From positions 2,790,001 through 2,854,000 of the forward strand of contig NZ_CP102332.1 of NCBI RefSeq assembly GCF_024600715.1: a stretch of 64,000 bases of DNA, read 5' to 3'. Shown in pieces: positions 52,864 through 60,522 of the stretch. Position numbers and translations under genes: made by a program. This stretch comes from Streptomyces changanensis. Its GTDB lineage: Bacteria > Actinomycetota > Actinomycetes > Streptomycetales > Streptomycetaceae. The notes under the pieces are model-generated. The model was not told the origin of the DNA and did no database searches. It saw nothing but the letters and a program-made list of their open reading frames with translations. Positions within the stretch are counted from its first letter, which is position 1, and each line of letters starts with the position of its first letter.

Positions 52864-53154
52864 GTGCTTTCCGTGTTCGCGGTCCTGTGGGGCGCCGCGC
52901 TCCAGGAGCGGAGCCCGGACGGCATGCTCGGCCGGGTGTACGCCCTCGACGCCCTCCTCAGCCAGGCCCTCATGCCCGTCTGCGTGGCGGCGGGCTTCCT
53001 GCTGGGGGTGCTGTCCCCCGCGGCGCTCACCGCCTTCGCCGGGTGCGCGCTGGTCGTCACCGTGGTCGCCGTCCTGCCCGTCCCGGGCGTCCCCACCCTC
53101 GGCGCGCCGACGAAGCGGGAACCGGCGGGGACGCGATCCGGGACGCCGCTGTGA
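52864..53154 (+). pseudogene. C-terminal fragment of an MFS transporter
   Basis: About 96 residues: SVFAVLWGAALQERSPDGMLGRVYALDALLSQA, then LMPVCVAAGFLLGVL and a last helix. This is the end of a major facilitator (helices 10-12 with the QE-SPDGMLGRV loop). There is no room for the other helices, and the upstream sequence is unrelated, so it is a remnant. Confidence 0.7.
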
Positions 53155-53204
53155 CGGCGGGGCGGGGCCCCGGTGTCGGGGCGGGGACATCGTAGGGTCG
53201 TCGC

Positions 53205-53429
53205 ATGGTGATCGGGACGGTTCGTGAGTGGCGGGACGAGGAGGGGTGGGGGGTGCTCGACTGCCCCGAGACGCCCGGGGGTTGCTTCGGGCACTACTCC
53301 GCCGTCGAGATGCCGGGCTTCCGCGCCCTGGCGCCGGGGCAGCGGGTCGAGCTGACCTGGGAGGCGCCCGGCTTCCGGCAGGACGGTTACGACTACCGCG
53401 CGCTCACCATCGTCCCCCTGCCCGCTTGA
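53205..53429 (+). CDS. Cold-shock-domain-like small protein
   Basis: This 74-residue protein has VIGTVREWRDEEGWGVLDCPETPGGCFGHYSAVEM and GQRVELTWEAPGFRQDGYDYRALTIVPL, following the beta-barrel pattern of cold-shock proteins (K/R-x-x-x-x-GWGVL, G-x-F-x-H-x-S). The RNA-binding aromatic patches are partly replaced, so it is a divergent member. TAGGGT sits 7 nt before ATG 53205, suggesting a leaderless message. Its end overlaps the convergent small gene by 26 bp. Confidence 0.85.
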   Translation: MVIGTVREWRDEEGWGVLDCPETPGGCFGHYSAVEMPGFRALAPGQRVELTWEAPGFRQDGYDYRALTIVPLPA

Positions 53430-53655
53430 CGCCCCGGGTCTCGCGGCAGGTGGTGCAGGAGCGGGGCCTCCAGGCGATGAGCGGGCCGCCCCACGGCGGG
53501 CGGTAGTGCTGTTCGCCGAGGTCGACGGCGGCGTCCTCGGTCAGCGGCGACCCGCAGTACACACAGTCGCGGCCACGGCGGCGGCCCGCGGTGAGCGCCT
53601 CCACGTCGGGTACGCCGTCCAGCGTCGACGCGGGCCAGTACTGGCTCTCGATCAC
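53404..53655 (-). CDS. Small two-CxxC protein, unknown function
   Basis: This 83-residue protein contains DCVYCGSPLTEDAAVDLGEQHYRPPWGG and RSCTTCRETRG, so two CxxC pairs probably bind zinc. GTG 53655 has GGGAGG about 9 nt upstream and overlaps the stop of the preceding gene (GTGA). It is third in a coupled run of tiny genes divergent from an XRE/PLD-type regulator. I do not recognise a named family. Confidence 0.7.
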   Translation of the reverse strand: MIESQYWPASTLDGVPDVEALTAGRRRGRDCVYCGSPLTEDAAVDLGEQHYRPPWGGPLIAWRPRSCTTCRETRGVKRAGGRW

Positions 53656-53819
53656 TGCCCCGTCCTCCCTTCCGCGCACCGCGCGCAGGAGCACGGCGGG
53701 TAGGCGAGTCCGTCGAGGGGCGGCGGCCGGTCGTCGGGCTCGTACGCGCGCCGGTCCAGGACGGTGGTCGTCGTGCCGTCCGGGCCGACGCGGTACACCC
53801 GCAGGGAGATCCCGCTCAC
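53652..53819 (-). CDS. Tiny Cys-containing protein, unknown function
   Basis: This is a 55-residue frame from GTG 53819: beta-strand-like SGISLRVYRVGPDGTTTTVL, then PPPLDGLAYPPCSCARCAEG with a CxCxxC cluster. It overlaps both neighbours by 4 nt (GTGA each time), which is strong evidence that it is translated. Confidence 0.65.
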   Translation of the reverse strand: MSGISLRVYRVGPDGTTTTVLDRRAYEPDDRPPPLDGLAYPPCSCARCAEGRTGQ

Positions 53820-54064
53820 CGGGCGGCCCCCTCGACCAGGACGTAGGGGCGTACCGGGGAGCCCGTCTCGATCAGCACGTGCGGCCGGGCGGCGGCACGC
53901 GGCAGGTGCGGGGCGACGGGCGCGGGGCGGGGGCCGCGGGACGCGCCGTACGGGTGGGGTGCTCCGGGGAGCGGGTGGGGGTGCGGGTGTGTGCGCCCGG
54001 TTCGGCGGCCCGTTGCTCTCAGCCGAGACGCGAGGGCAGCGCCCAAGCGGCGTGGAAGGGTCAT
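53816..54064 (-). CDS. Small basic protein, first of a three-gene run
   Basis: This 82-residue protein starts at ATG 54064 with GAGGA 8 nt upstream. It is Arg/His/Pro-rich in the middle (HPHPHPLPG) and ends with RPHVLIETGSPVRPYVLVEG. It is coupled by GTGA to the next gene. No family is recognised. The divergent regulator and the shared promoter region suggest co-regulation. Confidence 0.65.
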   Translation of the reverse strand: MTLPRRLGAALASRLRATGRRTGRTHPHPHPLPGAPHPYGASRGPRPAPVAPHLPRAAARPHVLIETGSPVRPYVLVEGAAR

Positions 54065-54118
54065 GGCGAATCCTCTTGGTCGGCCGTCCCCCAGGTGGGT
54101 GTGGGCGGCTCGCGGGGG

Positions 54119-54146
54119 TGTGACGCACACAGAATCTTGTGACGCA
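54119..54146. promoter_or_regulatory. Direct repeat TGTGACGCA x2 in divergent promoter
   Basis: Two identical 9-bp copies start 19 bp apart (54119 and 54138), about two helical turns, in the 162-bp region between the tiny-gene run and the XRE regulator. This suits binding of two regulator protomers on one face of the DNA. Confidence 0.5.
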
Positions 54147-54226
54147 GTGTGTCGAACCAAGCCCACATCGGTAATCTCACGCTGGGATGACTTGCCATCC
54201 CCATCGCGCATACCGGGAGCTGCTGC

Positions 54227-55078
54227 ATGTCGACCGTGTTGGAACCGATCGAGTTACCGGGTTGGGCCTGGGAGCATGCGGGAGTTCGGCAGGCCTTGCG
54301 GGTGCGTGACATCGGGGCGGTGTTCCGGCACGTCCAGCAGTACACCGGAGCAAGCCAAGCTCGCATCGCCACGGCTGCAGGGATGACGCAGGCACGCGTC
54401 AACGAGATCATCAACGGGCGTCGTGAAGTCTCCAGACTCGACGTGTACGAGCGGATCGCGCACGGTCTGCGCATGCCTGATGGCGCACGCCATCTGCTTG
54501 GCCTCGCGGCCGGTGGTGAACGGTGCGGGGACGGAGCGGCTTACGACCTCGCAGCCTTTCCCGAGGTCGTCCGCGTGTACGCGGCCCAGTCCTCGGCAGC
54601 TCAGGACATCCGGAACCAAACGAGCGAGGCGCGGGAGTTGGACGTCCTGGCCGTTCGGGGTCTCGGATTGATCGGCTTGAACGACTCACTGCTGCGGACG
54701 TGCCTCTCTCGGCGAACTGGAGGAAAGGGAATCCGCGTTCGGGTTGCCCTGTTGGATCCGGAATCACCAGTGCTCGCACGCCGTGCAGCCGAGATCGGCG
54801 AATCGGCGGAGTCCCTGGCCAGCGGCGTGTGTCTCGCCGAGGCCCGCCTACGGGAGCTCACCGACGTTTGTGACATCAGCGTGTACCGGTATCGCACTCT
54901 GCCCACTTGGCGTGTGATCCGCACGGACGCCACGATGTTCGTCGGCGCCTTCGACACCGGCTGGGAGGGTCACGAGTCGGCCACCTACAAGGTCATGGAG
55001 ACACCTCAGGGCCCTCTGTTCCGGGGGTTCCGCCGCATGTTCGAGGCGGTCATCGACGAGGCCGAGCGAACGGTCTGA
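54227..55078 (+). CDS. XRE-type HTH regulator with PLD-like/DUF5919-type C-terminus
   Basis: This 283-residue protein has an HTH around residues 40-70 (YTGASQARIATAAGMTQARVNEIINGRREVSR). The C-terminal part resembles the PLD-like sensor found in Streptomyces regulators: IRNQTSEARELDVLAVRGLGLI, KGIRVRVALLDPESPVLARRA, YRTLPTWRVIRTDATMFVGAFDTGWEG. No double HKD motif is seen, so it is probably a non-catalytic ligand or nucleotide sensor. ATG 54227 is followed 15 nt after the stop by the CYTH gene, so the two form an operon. Confidence 0.82.
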   Translation: MSTVLEPIELPGWAWEHAGVRQALRVRDIGAVFRHVQQYTGASQARIATAAGMTQARVNEIINGRREVSRLDVYERIAHGLRMPDGARHLLGLAAGGERCGDGAAYDLAAFPEVVRVYAAQSSAAQDIRNQTSEARELDVLAVRGLGLIGLNDSLLRTCLSRRTGGKGIRVRVALLDPESPVLARRAAEIGESAESLASGVCLAEARLRELTDVCDISVYRYRTLPTWRVIRTDATMFVGAFDTGWEGHESATYKVMETPQGPLFRGFRRMFEAVIDEAERTV

Positions 55079-55093
55079 CAGAAAGGGGACGGC

Positions 55094-55648
55094 GTGATCG
55101 AGGCGGAGCTGAAAGCGCGTGTGCACGCGCCCGAGGCGGTCATGCGCCGGCTGGACGAGCTGGCCACAGCTCGGATCGAGGTCTACCGCGATACCTATTA
55201 CGACCGCCCTGACGGCTCGCTGGGCCATGCCGATCAGGAACTGAGGGTGCGAACCGTGCAGGGCGCCGGCAGCGCTCACACCCTGATCACGTTCAAGGAC
55301 GCCGCGGTCGACTCCGAGTCCGGTTCCAAGCCCGAGCATGAGACGGTCGTCGGCGACGCCGACGCGGCGCATGCGATTCTCCGGGGTCTGGGACACGTCG
55401 AAGTGATCGCCTTCGAAAAGCACTGTCGCAACTACGAGTTCCAGGCGCGAGGTCGGCACATGGTCGCCACGCTCGTCCGGGTACCGGACATCGACGGGAC
55501 GTTTCTGGAGGTCGAAGCCCTCGTTGCCGAACACGAGGTTGCCGCCGCCCTCGCCGATGTCCGCGCGGTACTGGCAGAGCTGGGGATCGAGCCGAAGGAC
55601 CTCACACTCGATACCTACACTGGCGCTGTGGCGGCACAACGCTGTTGA
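55094..55648 (+). CDS. CYTH-domain protein (class IV adenylate cyclase-like / triphosphate tunnel enzyme)
   Basis: This 184-residue protein opens with the ExExK signature (IEAELKARV). It has alternating charged strands: RDTYYDRPDGSLGHADQELRVR, TLITFKDAAVDS, EKHCRNYEF, TFLEVEAL. CYTH enzymes act on triphosphates (cAMP formation, thiamine triphosphate or inorganic triphosphate hydrolysis). Which applies here is not decidable. GTG 55094 follows AAAGGGGA. Co-transcription with the XRE/PLD-like regulator suggests a nucleotide signal and sensor pair. Confidence 0.85.
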   Translation: MIEAELKARVHAPEAVMRRLDELATARIEVYRDTYYDRPDGSLGHADQELRVRTVQGAGSAHTLITFKDAAVDSESGSKPEHETVVGDADAAHAILRGLGHVEVIAFEKHCRNYEFQARGRHMVATLVRVPDIDGTFLEVEALVAEHEVAAALADVRAVLAELGIEPKDLTLDTYTGAVAAQRC

Positions 55649-55766
55649 GTCCTGCCAACGGGGCCCCTGGCAGAGGGAACACAGGAACGGCCGTACCCTC
55701 CGCGGGGCCGAACCGCGCGGAGGGGATGTGGCGCGGGCGGCTCGGGAGCCGCCCCCGGCGGGTGGG

Positions 55767-56138
55767 TCAGCGGTGGATGGACGGGGTGCGCCAGGTCTTG
55801 CCGCGGGTGAGGTCCTTCACCTGGAACGAGCAGTAGCCCTGGCGGGGGACGGCGAACGTCCAGTCGAGGACCTTGGTGGTGACCTTGTACGACGTGCCGC
55901 CGTACACGCGGTCGTCCCGCCGGCACAGGAGGGCGAACTCCACCCGGTGCTCGCGCATGTCGTCGCCCGCGTACAGGACGCCCTGGTAGCCGTTGGGCTT
56001 GTCGTAGATGCAGACGGCGGACTCCTCCAGGTACCCGGCCGTCGCGCACATCGTGTCGGCGGCCTGGGCGGTCGGGGCGGCGACGAGCGTGGCGAGGGCC
56101 CCCAGGGACAAGGCCGTCCGTCGGGTGGTGTCGTTCAT
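55767..56138 (-). CDS. Small secreted protein, unknown function
   Basis: This 123-residue protein has a signal peptide (RRTALSLGALATLVAAPTAQA, cleavage near residue 27) and a mature domain of about 96 residues with several Cys (TMCATAG, SAVCIYDKP, ALLCRRDD, GYCSFQ) suggesting disulphides. It resembles the small secreted proteins common in Streptomyces. It lies 89 nt downstream of the trypsin-like protease on the same strand, so it could be a protease partner such as a substrate or inhibitor. No function is known. Confidence 0.8.
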   Translation of the reverse strand: MNDTTRRTALSLGALATLVAAPTAQAADTMCATAGYLEESAVCIYDKPNGYQGVLYAGDDMREHRVEFALLCRRDDRVYGGTSYKVTTKVLDWTFAVPRQGYCSFQVKDLTRGKTWRTPSIHR

Positions 56139-56227
56139 GGGTGGTTCCCGGTTTCCGTCGGTGCCGGTGGCACGGGGCAGGTGTGGCGGTGAGTGGTGGG
56201 TGGCGGGTGGCGGGGTCGGCGGGGGTG

Positions 56228-56983
56228 TCACCAGGGCCTGTTGATCGGCACGTGCATGTCGGTGAGGTACCGCTCCGCCGCGTCGTCGAAGAGCGAGATC
56301 CCCGCGTGGACCGGGTCGTTCTGGCCGCCGTCGTCGGAGACCACGCCGATCTGCTTGCCGTTCCAGTACATGGGGCCGCCCGAGTCGCCGTTGCGCAGCG
56401 CGCCGTTCTTCGGGGAGCTGAAGACGCGGTAGGCCGGGCCGCCGGCGAGGTCCCGGGTGTAGTCGATGATCCTGACCTTCGCCTGCTTGAGCTTGACCGA
56501 GCCGGGGCACGACAGGCAGGTGCGGCCCCAGCCGAGGGCGAGGCCGTACTCGCCCGGTACGGGCTCCAGCCTGGTCTGCAGCTCGACGTGCTGGACCTCG
56601 GGGTAGCGGCGTACGTCGGCGGTGAGGCTGGCGACGGCGAGGTCCTGGTGCCGGTTGACGTTGCCGATCCGGATGCGGTGGCCCTTGCCCTTCTCGGTGT
56701 GGCCGACCAGGACGTAGTAGTCGCTGAAGTCCGCGCCCTGCGGGAAGCAGTGTGAGGCCGTCAGGACCTTGATCGGACCGACGACGCTGCCGCTGCACCG
56801 GTACGCGGGGCCGCCGGACGTCGACTCCCACACCTGGGCCATGCCGGATCCCCACCGCGACTCGATCGTCGTGCCGCCCTCGACGGCCTGCGCGGAGGGG
56901 GTGGCCAGGCCGAGGGCCACGCCCAGGGAGAGCAGCGCGGCGGTCGCCGTGCGTCGTACGCGGTGCCTGCGGGTGTTCTTCAT
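56228..56983 (-). CDS. Secreted trypsin-like serine protease (S1)
   Basis: This 251-residue protein has a Sec signal (RRTATAALLSLGVALGLATPSAQA) followed by a chymotrypsin fold with the complete triad: His in VLTASHCFPQG, Asp in NRHQDLAVASL and Ser in RNGDSGGPMYW. Extra Cys pairs (RTCLSCPGS) may form disulphides. No long pro-peptide is visible, unlike the SGPA/SGPB proteases of S. griseus. It is extracellular and probably degradative. Confidence 0.93.
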   Translation of the reverse strand: MKNTRRHRVRRTATAALLSLGVALGLATPSAQAVEGGTTIESRWGSGMAQVWESTSGGPAYRCSGSVVGPIKVLTASHCFPQGADFSDYYVLVGHTEKGKGHRIRIGNVNRHQDLAVASLTADVRRYPEVQHVELQTRLEPVPGEYGLALGWGRTCLSCPGSVKLKQAKVRIIDYTRDLAGGPAYRVFSSPKNGALRNGDSGGPMYWNGKQIGVVSDDGGQNDPVHAGISLFDDAAERYLTDMHVPINRPW

Positions 56984-57045
56984 GCTGTCGTTCTCCGGTC
57001 GCCGTGTGTGGTGAGGGGTGGTGGGGCGGGTGGTGTGATCGCGGG

Positions 57046-57828
57046 TCAGTACGCCGCGGCCTCGTCGAAGTCGTCCGTCCAGTGCATGACCCGGGCGTCG
57101 TCGGTGAGGTACGTGCCGGACGGGAGGGTCAGCTGCGCGGACGGGCCGGTGGAGCCCGTGCCGTTCGCGGACGCGAAGTGGACGGCGAGGCGGGAGGCGG
57201 TGCGGCCGTTGACCTCGCCGCCGGTGCGCTCGCCCATCAACACGACGGAGGCGTACGCGGACCCGCCCGGGGCGAGCCGGATGACGCTCTGCCGGCGGGT
57301 CGAGTCGTCGACGGCGATCGGGGCGTGCGCCTGGTCGAAGCGCAGGTACGGCGCGGCGTGGAGGTCGCAGGGCGCGGAACTCTTGTTGCTGGCGGTGAGC
57401 AGCAGGTGGTTGATGGGGCGGGCGGGGCGCTGGACGACGACGCGGGTGTTGGCGCCGGTGCAGGTGGTGACGGCCGCGGCGGCGGTCCTGCCGCCGTTCG
57501 GCCGGTGGGCGGTGGGCGTGCCGCCGGTGGCCTGCCGGTCAGCGGTGGCGCTGCCCGCCGCGGGGGCGGAGGGCGCGGCCGTACCGGAGCCGCCCGTGGA
57601 GGAGCCACCGGGGGTGCCGGGGGTGCCGGTGGCCTCCGCGCCGGGCGTCGCGGGCGCGGTGGACGGTGCCGGGGCGGTCACGGCGGTGCCGGCCGGCACG
57701 GCGGACGCCGGGTCCTTCGACACCTCGGTGATACCGCAGGCGGACATCGAGAGGGCCGCCGTCAGCAGGGCGGCGGCGATGGTGGTGCGGCGGATGCGGC
57801 TGGTGCGGGTGGTGGTGGAAGTGCGCAT
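57046..57828 (-). CDS. DUF4232-type lipoprotein
   Basis: This 260-residue protein has a lipoprotein signal ending LTAALSMSAC, a Thr/Pro/Gly/Ala-rich linker of about 90 residues, and a C-terminal beta-sandwich-like domain beginning VTTCTGANTRVVVQRPARPINH. NHLLLTASNKSSAPCDLHAAPYL is a typical DUF4232 feature with a conserved Cys pair. It is surface anchored, function unknown. TTG 57837 is an alternative start three codons upstream. Confidence 0.87.
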   Translation of the reverse strand: MRTSTTTRTSRIRRTTIAAALLTAALSMSACGITEVSKDPASAVPAGTAVTAPAPSTAPATPGAEATGTPGTPGGSSTGGSGTAAPSAPAAGSATADRQATGGTPTAHRPNGGRTAAAAVTTCTGANTRVVVQRPARPINHLLLTASNKSSAPCDLHAAPYLRFDQAHAPIAVDDSTRRQSVIRLAPGGSAYASVVLMGERTGGEVNGRTASRLAVHFASANGTGSTGPSAQLTLPSGTYLTDDARVMHWTDDFDEAAAY

Positions 57829-58014
57829 GGTGAACAAGCCCCCGTCGGGTGGTGCGTGTGTGGTGGTGGTCGCGGCAGTGGCGCCGTCCGAGCGCGCCGG
57901 TTCCTGGCGGCCGTGGGGCCCTCACGGCCCCGGTCGAGCCGGGGCGGTGTCCGCCTCCGGTCGAGCGGCCCACCCGGTCCGGGCGGCGCTGCCCTCACTC
58001 TGCGGGGCCGCGCG

Positions 58015-58043
58015 CCGTTCCCGCCAGCCACCGGTGGGAACGG
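58015..58043 (-). terminator. Possible hairpin in the 57829-58433 gap
   Basis: An 8-bp stem CCGTTCCC/GGGAACGG with a 13-nt loop is the clearest structure in the 605-bp gap. The rest of the gap is filled by GGGCCGGGTACGCCCACG-type short repeats around 58130-58250 and GACCCGC repeats around 58360-58385. No gene is supported there. Confidence 0.35.
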
Positions 58044-58433
58044 GGGACGCTGGAACGCCCGAGCCAGCCCTGACCTGCGGAAAGGTGCGGCGCCTGGAAC
58101 GCCTGCCTGGAACGGGGAAGCGGCGTGCCGGCCGGGTACGGGCCGGGTACGCCCACGAGTGCGGGCCGAGTACGGGTACGGCGACGGGTGCGGGCCGGGT
58201 ACGCCCACGGGTGCAAGCCCACTACGCGCACGGGTGCGGGCCGGGCACGGCGACGGGAACGGGCCCGGTGCGGCCGGGCGCGGGCACGCGTCGGTGACGG
58301 GCGGCCGGGCCGTGGCACGTGGCTGGTGGCCGTGCGCGGGTCCGCGTCGGCGGTGACCCGCGCCCCGCGACCCGCGACCCGCGACCGTACGTCGGTACGT
58401 GGGTGGGGCGGTGCTCGGGGAGGGGAGGCGGCG

Positions 58434-60254
58434 TCAGTCGGCCGGGGCGGCGCAGGGGGTGCCGCGGGGGAAGAGGCCGTACGGCGACGCCAGCCGGTAC
58501 ACGCCCGGCGCGGGCGCCTCCAGCTCGGTCCACTCGTCCCCCTCCGCCGTCCGCGCGGACTTCCGCAGGCACGCGCCGCCCTCGGCGGGCAGCCGCTCAC
58601 CCCGCTCGTCCACCAGGGACAGCCACGGCGAGTACGGGACCTTCACGCGTATCCGGCCGGGCCTGTCGACCCGCAGGGTGAGGGCGTCCGCCGCCGCCGC
58701 GTCGACCGTCGCCGACGGGCCGGCCAGGGGGCTCGCGCCGCGGACGGCGAACAGGCGCCAGTGGCCGTCGGACCACACCGGGTCCAGATAGGGCAGGCCG
58801 CGTTCGATCAGGGCGGTCTCCTCCTCGGCGCCCGTGTCGGGCCTGCCCGTGGGGAGGACGACGTACCGCACGGCCCAGCGGTCCAGCCAGGCGCGGTAGG
58901 TGCCGGCGTTCAGGGTGCCGTCGTAGAAGAGCGGGTTCCGCTCGATGTCGGCCTGGCGGTTCCAGCCCCGCGCGAGGCTCACGTGCGGGGCGAGCGCGCT
59001 GGACTCGCGGTGGCTGCGGGCCGGGACGACCTCGACGCGGGTCCGCTCCGCGCCCCGGCGCTCCAGTTCGTCCAGGAGCGGCGCCGTCCGGCTCGCCCAC
59101 GACGTGTGCGGCGTGGTCAGCCGCACGTCGTCGACGCTCTTGAAGCCGATCCACGCGTGGAACACCAGCAGGGCGGCGAGCAGCGCGTACCGGCCGCGCC
59201 GCGTCGCGTACGGCAGCGCCGCGAGCAGCACCACGCCCGCGAACAGCATGGGCAGCCGCGTGACGTTGGAACCGATCTGCGAGTCGACCAGCCAGGTCAG
59301 CAGCGTCCCGGCGACGTACAGGCCCGCCGCGACGCGCACGGTCCGCCACGCCGCCGGCACGAGCGCCAGGCACAGCGCGCCGAACACCACCGGCAGCAGC
59401 ACCGTGCCGAACCCCATCGGCTGCGTACCGGAGAACGGGAACAGCAGCGCCGTCGCCGCGACGACCAGCACGGGCGGCACGCCCAGCGCGTACGCGGCGG
59501 GCCGTCGGCCCCGCAGGAACAGGGCACCGGCCACCACCCCGAGGAACAGGCCCGCCACCGGGCTCGCGGCGGTCGCCGTACCGGCCAGGAGCGCGGCGGC
59601 GGTCGCCCGCGCGGCGTGGTGGCGGCGCCACCGGCGCGGCCAGGCGAAGACCACGGCAGCCGCGCCGAGCGCGCACATCAGCCCGAGGCCGAAGGTGACC
59701 CGCCCGGACACGGCGTTGCACAGCAGCGCGAACACCGCGGCGAGCGCGCAGGCGAGGGGGTTGCGGACGGCGCGGGTCCGCACCAGGAGGAGGGCGGTGA
59801 GCGCCGCCGAGACCGTCCCGGCGGCCATCATCGTCGCCCGCACGCCGACCAGCGACATCACGTACGGCGACAGCACGCTGTACGACATCGTGTGCATGCC
59901 GCCGTACCAGGAGAGGTTGTACGCCGAGCCCGGGTGGCGGGTCGCGAAGTCCGCCCACGCGTCCTGCGCCGCGAGGTCGCCGCCACTGTTGGCGACGGCG
60001 AGGAACCACAGGACGTGCAGCACGGCGGCCAGGGCGGTCGCCACCGCGACGGGGTGGGCGCGCAGCCGTCGCGGGCCCGCCGGCGCCGGGCGCTCGGATC
60101 CCGGGCGCGCGGGCCCGCGGCGTGCGGACGGCACACGTGCGGGCGGCACCCGTGTGGGCGGCACGTGTGTACGGGCCACATGGGTGGGCGGCGCGTGGGT
60201 GGGCGACGGGTGCGCGGACCGCACGTCCGGGCCCGGGCCTTCCGCGGTGGTCAC
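58434..60254 (-). CDS. Polytopic membrane protein, glycosyltransferase/membrane-bound family-like
   Basis: This protein of about 606 residues has a Pro/His/Arg-rich N-terminus. Around 10-12 hydrophobic segments occupy residues 65-380, with AWADFATRHPGSAYNLSWYGGMHTMSYSV in the first external loop. A C-terminal extracytoplasmic domain follows (RVEVVPARSHRESSALAP, YRAWLDRWAVRYVVLP, FAVRGASPLAGP). The two-part layout resembles membrane glycosyltransferase-like proteins, but no catalytic motif is certain. GTG 60254 with GGGAG is chosen; the longer frame to 60353 enters repeats. Confidence 0.78.
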   Translation of the reverse strand: MTTAEGPGPDVRSAHPSPTHAPPTHVARTHVPPTRVPPARVPSARRGPARPGSERPAPAGPRRLRAHPVAVATALAAVLHVLWFLAVANSGGDLAAQDAWADFATRHPGSAYNLSWYGGMHTMSYSVLSPYVMSLVGVRATMMAAGTVSAALTALLLVRTRAVRNPLACALAAVFALLCNAVSGRVTFGLGLMCALGAAAVVFAWPRRWRRHHAARATAAALLAGTATAASPVAGLFLGVVAGALFLRGRRPAAYALGVPPVLVVAATALLFPFSGTQPMGFGTVLLPVVFGALCLALVPAAWRTVRVAAGLYVAGTLLTWLVDSQIGSNVTRLPMLFAGVVLLAALPYATRRGRYALLAALLVFHAWIGFKSVDDVRLTTPHTSWASRTAPLLDELERRGAERTRVEVVPARSHRESSALAPHVSLARGWNRQADIERNPLFYDGTLNAGTYRAWLDRWAVRYVVLPTGRPDTGAEEETALIERGLPYLDPVWSDGHWRLFAVRGASPLAGPSATVDAAAADALTLRVDRPGRIRVKVPYSPWLSLVDERGERLPAEGGACLRKSARTAEGDEWTELEAPAPGVYRLASPYGLFPRGTPCAAPAD

Positions 60255-60380
60255 TCCTCGGCTCCCTGGTCCGACCTTCTTCGACTGCTTCGACCTGCTC
60301 GGGCCCGGTCCACCTGCCCCGACCTGCTCCGACCCGCTCCGACTGCTCCGCACCGGATTCGGCCTGCTCCGGACCCCGGG

Positions 60381-60446
60381 CTCGGCCCGCTCCGGCCCGG
60401 GGTTCGGCCCGCTCCGGCCCGGGGTTCGGCCCGCTCCGGCCCGGTC
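60381..60446. repeat. 22-bp tandem repeat, three copies
   Basis: Unit TTCGGCCCGCTCCGGCCCGG with GG at its end occurs three times at 60381-60402, 60403-60424 and 60425-60446, differing at the first base of copy 1 and at the end of copy 3. It sits between the membrane-protein start and the convergent-side end of the carboxypeptidase gene. Confidence 0.8.
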
Positions 60447-60522
60447 CGGCCCGATGCGGGCTTCCCGGCGAGACGCGCTCAGGGCGCCCCGGTGGTCCGG
60501 GACGCCCTGGCCGCGCGGTGCG

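Noticed and set aside
53164..53204. Attachment-site repeat of tRNA-Arg 3' end near the cold-shock-like gene
   Set aside because: I could not see a copy of the tRNA T-arm or acceptor sequence there; a computed search would be needed to exclude it elsewhere.
54227..55648. Toxin-antitoxin reading of the XRE and CYTH pair
   Set aside because: The order and sizes (283 and 184 residues), the PLD-like sensor region and the CYTH fold do not match a known toxin-antitoxin type.
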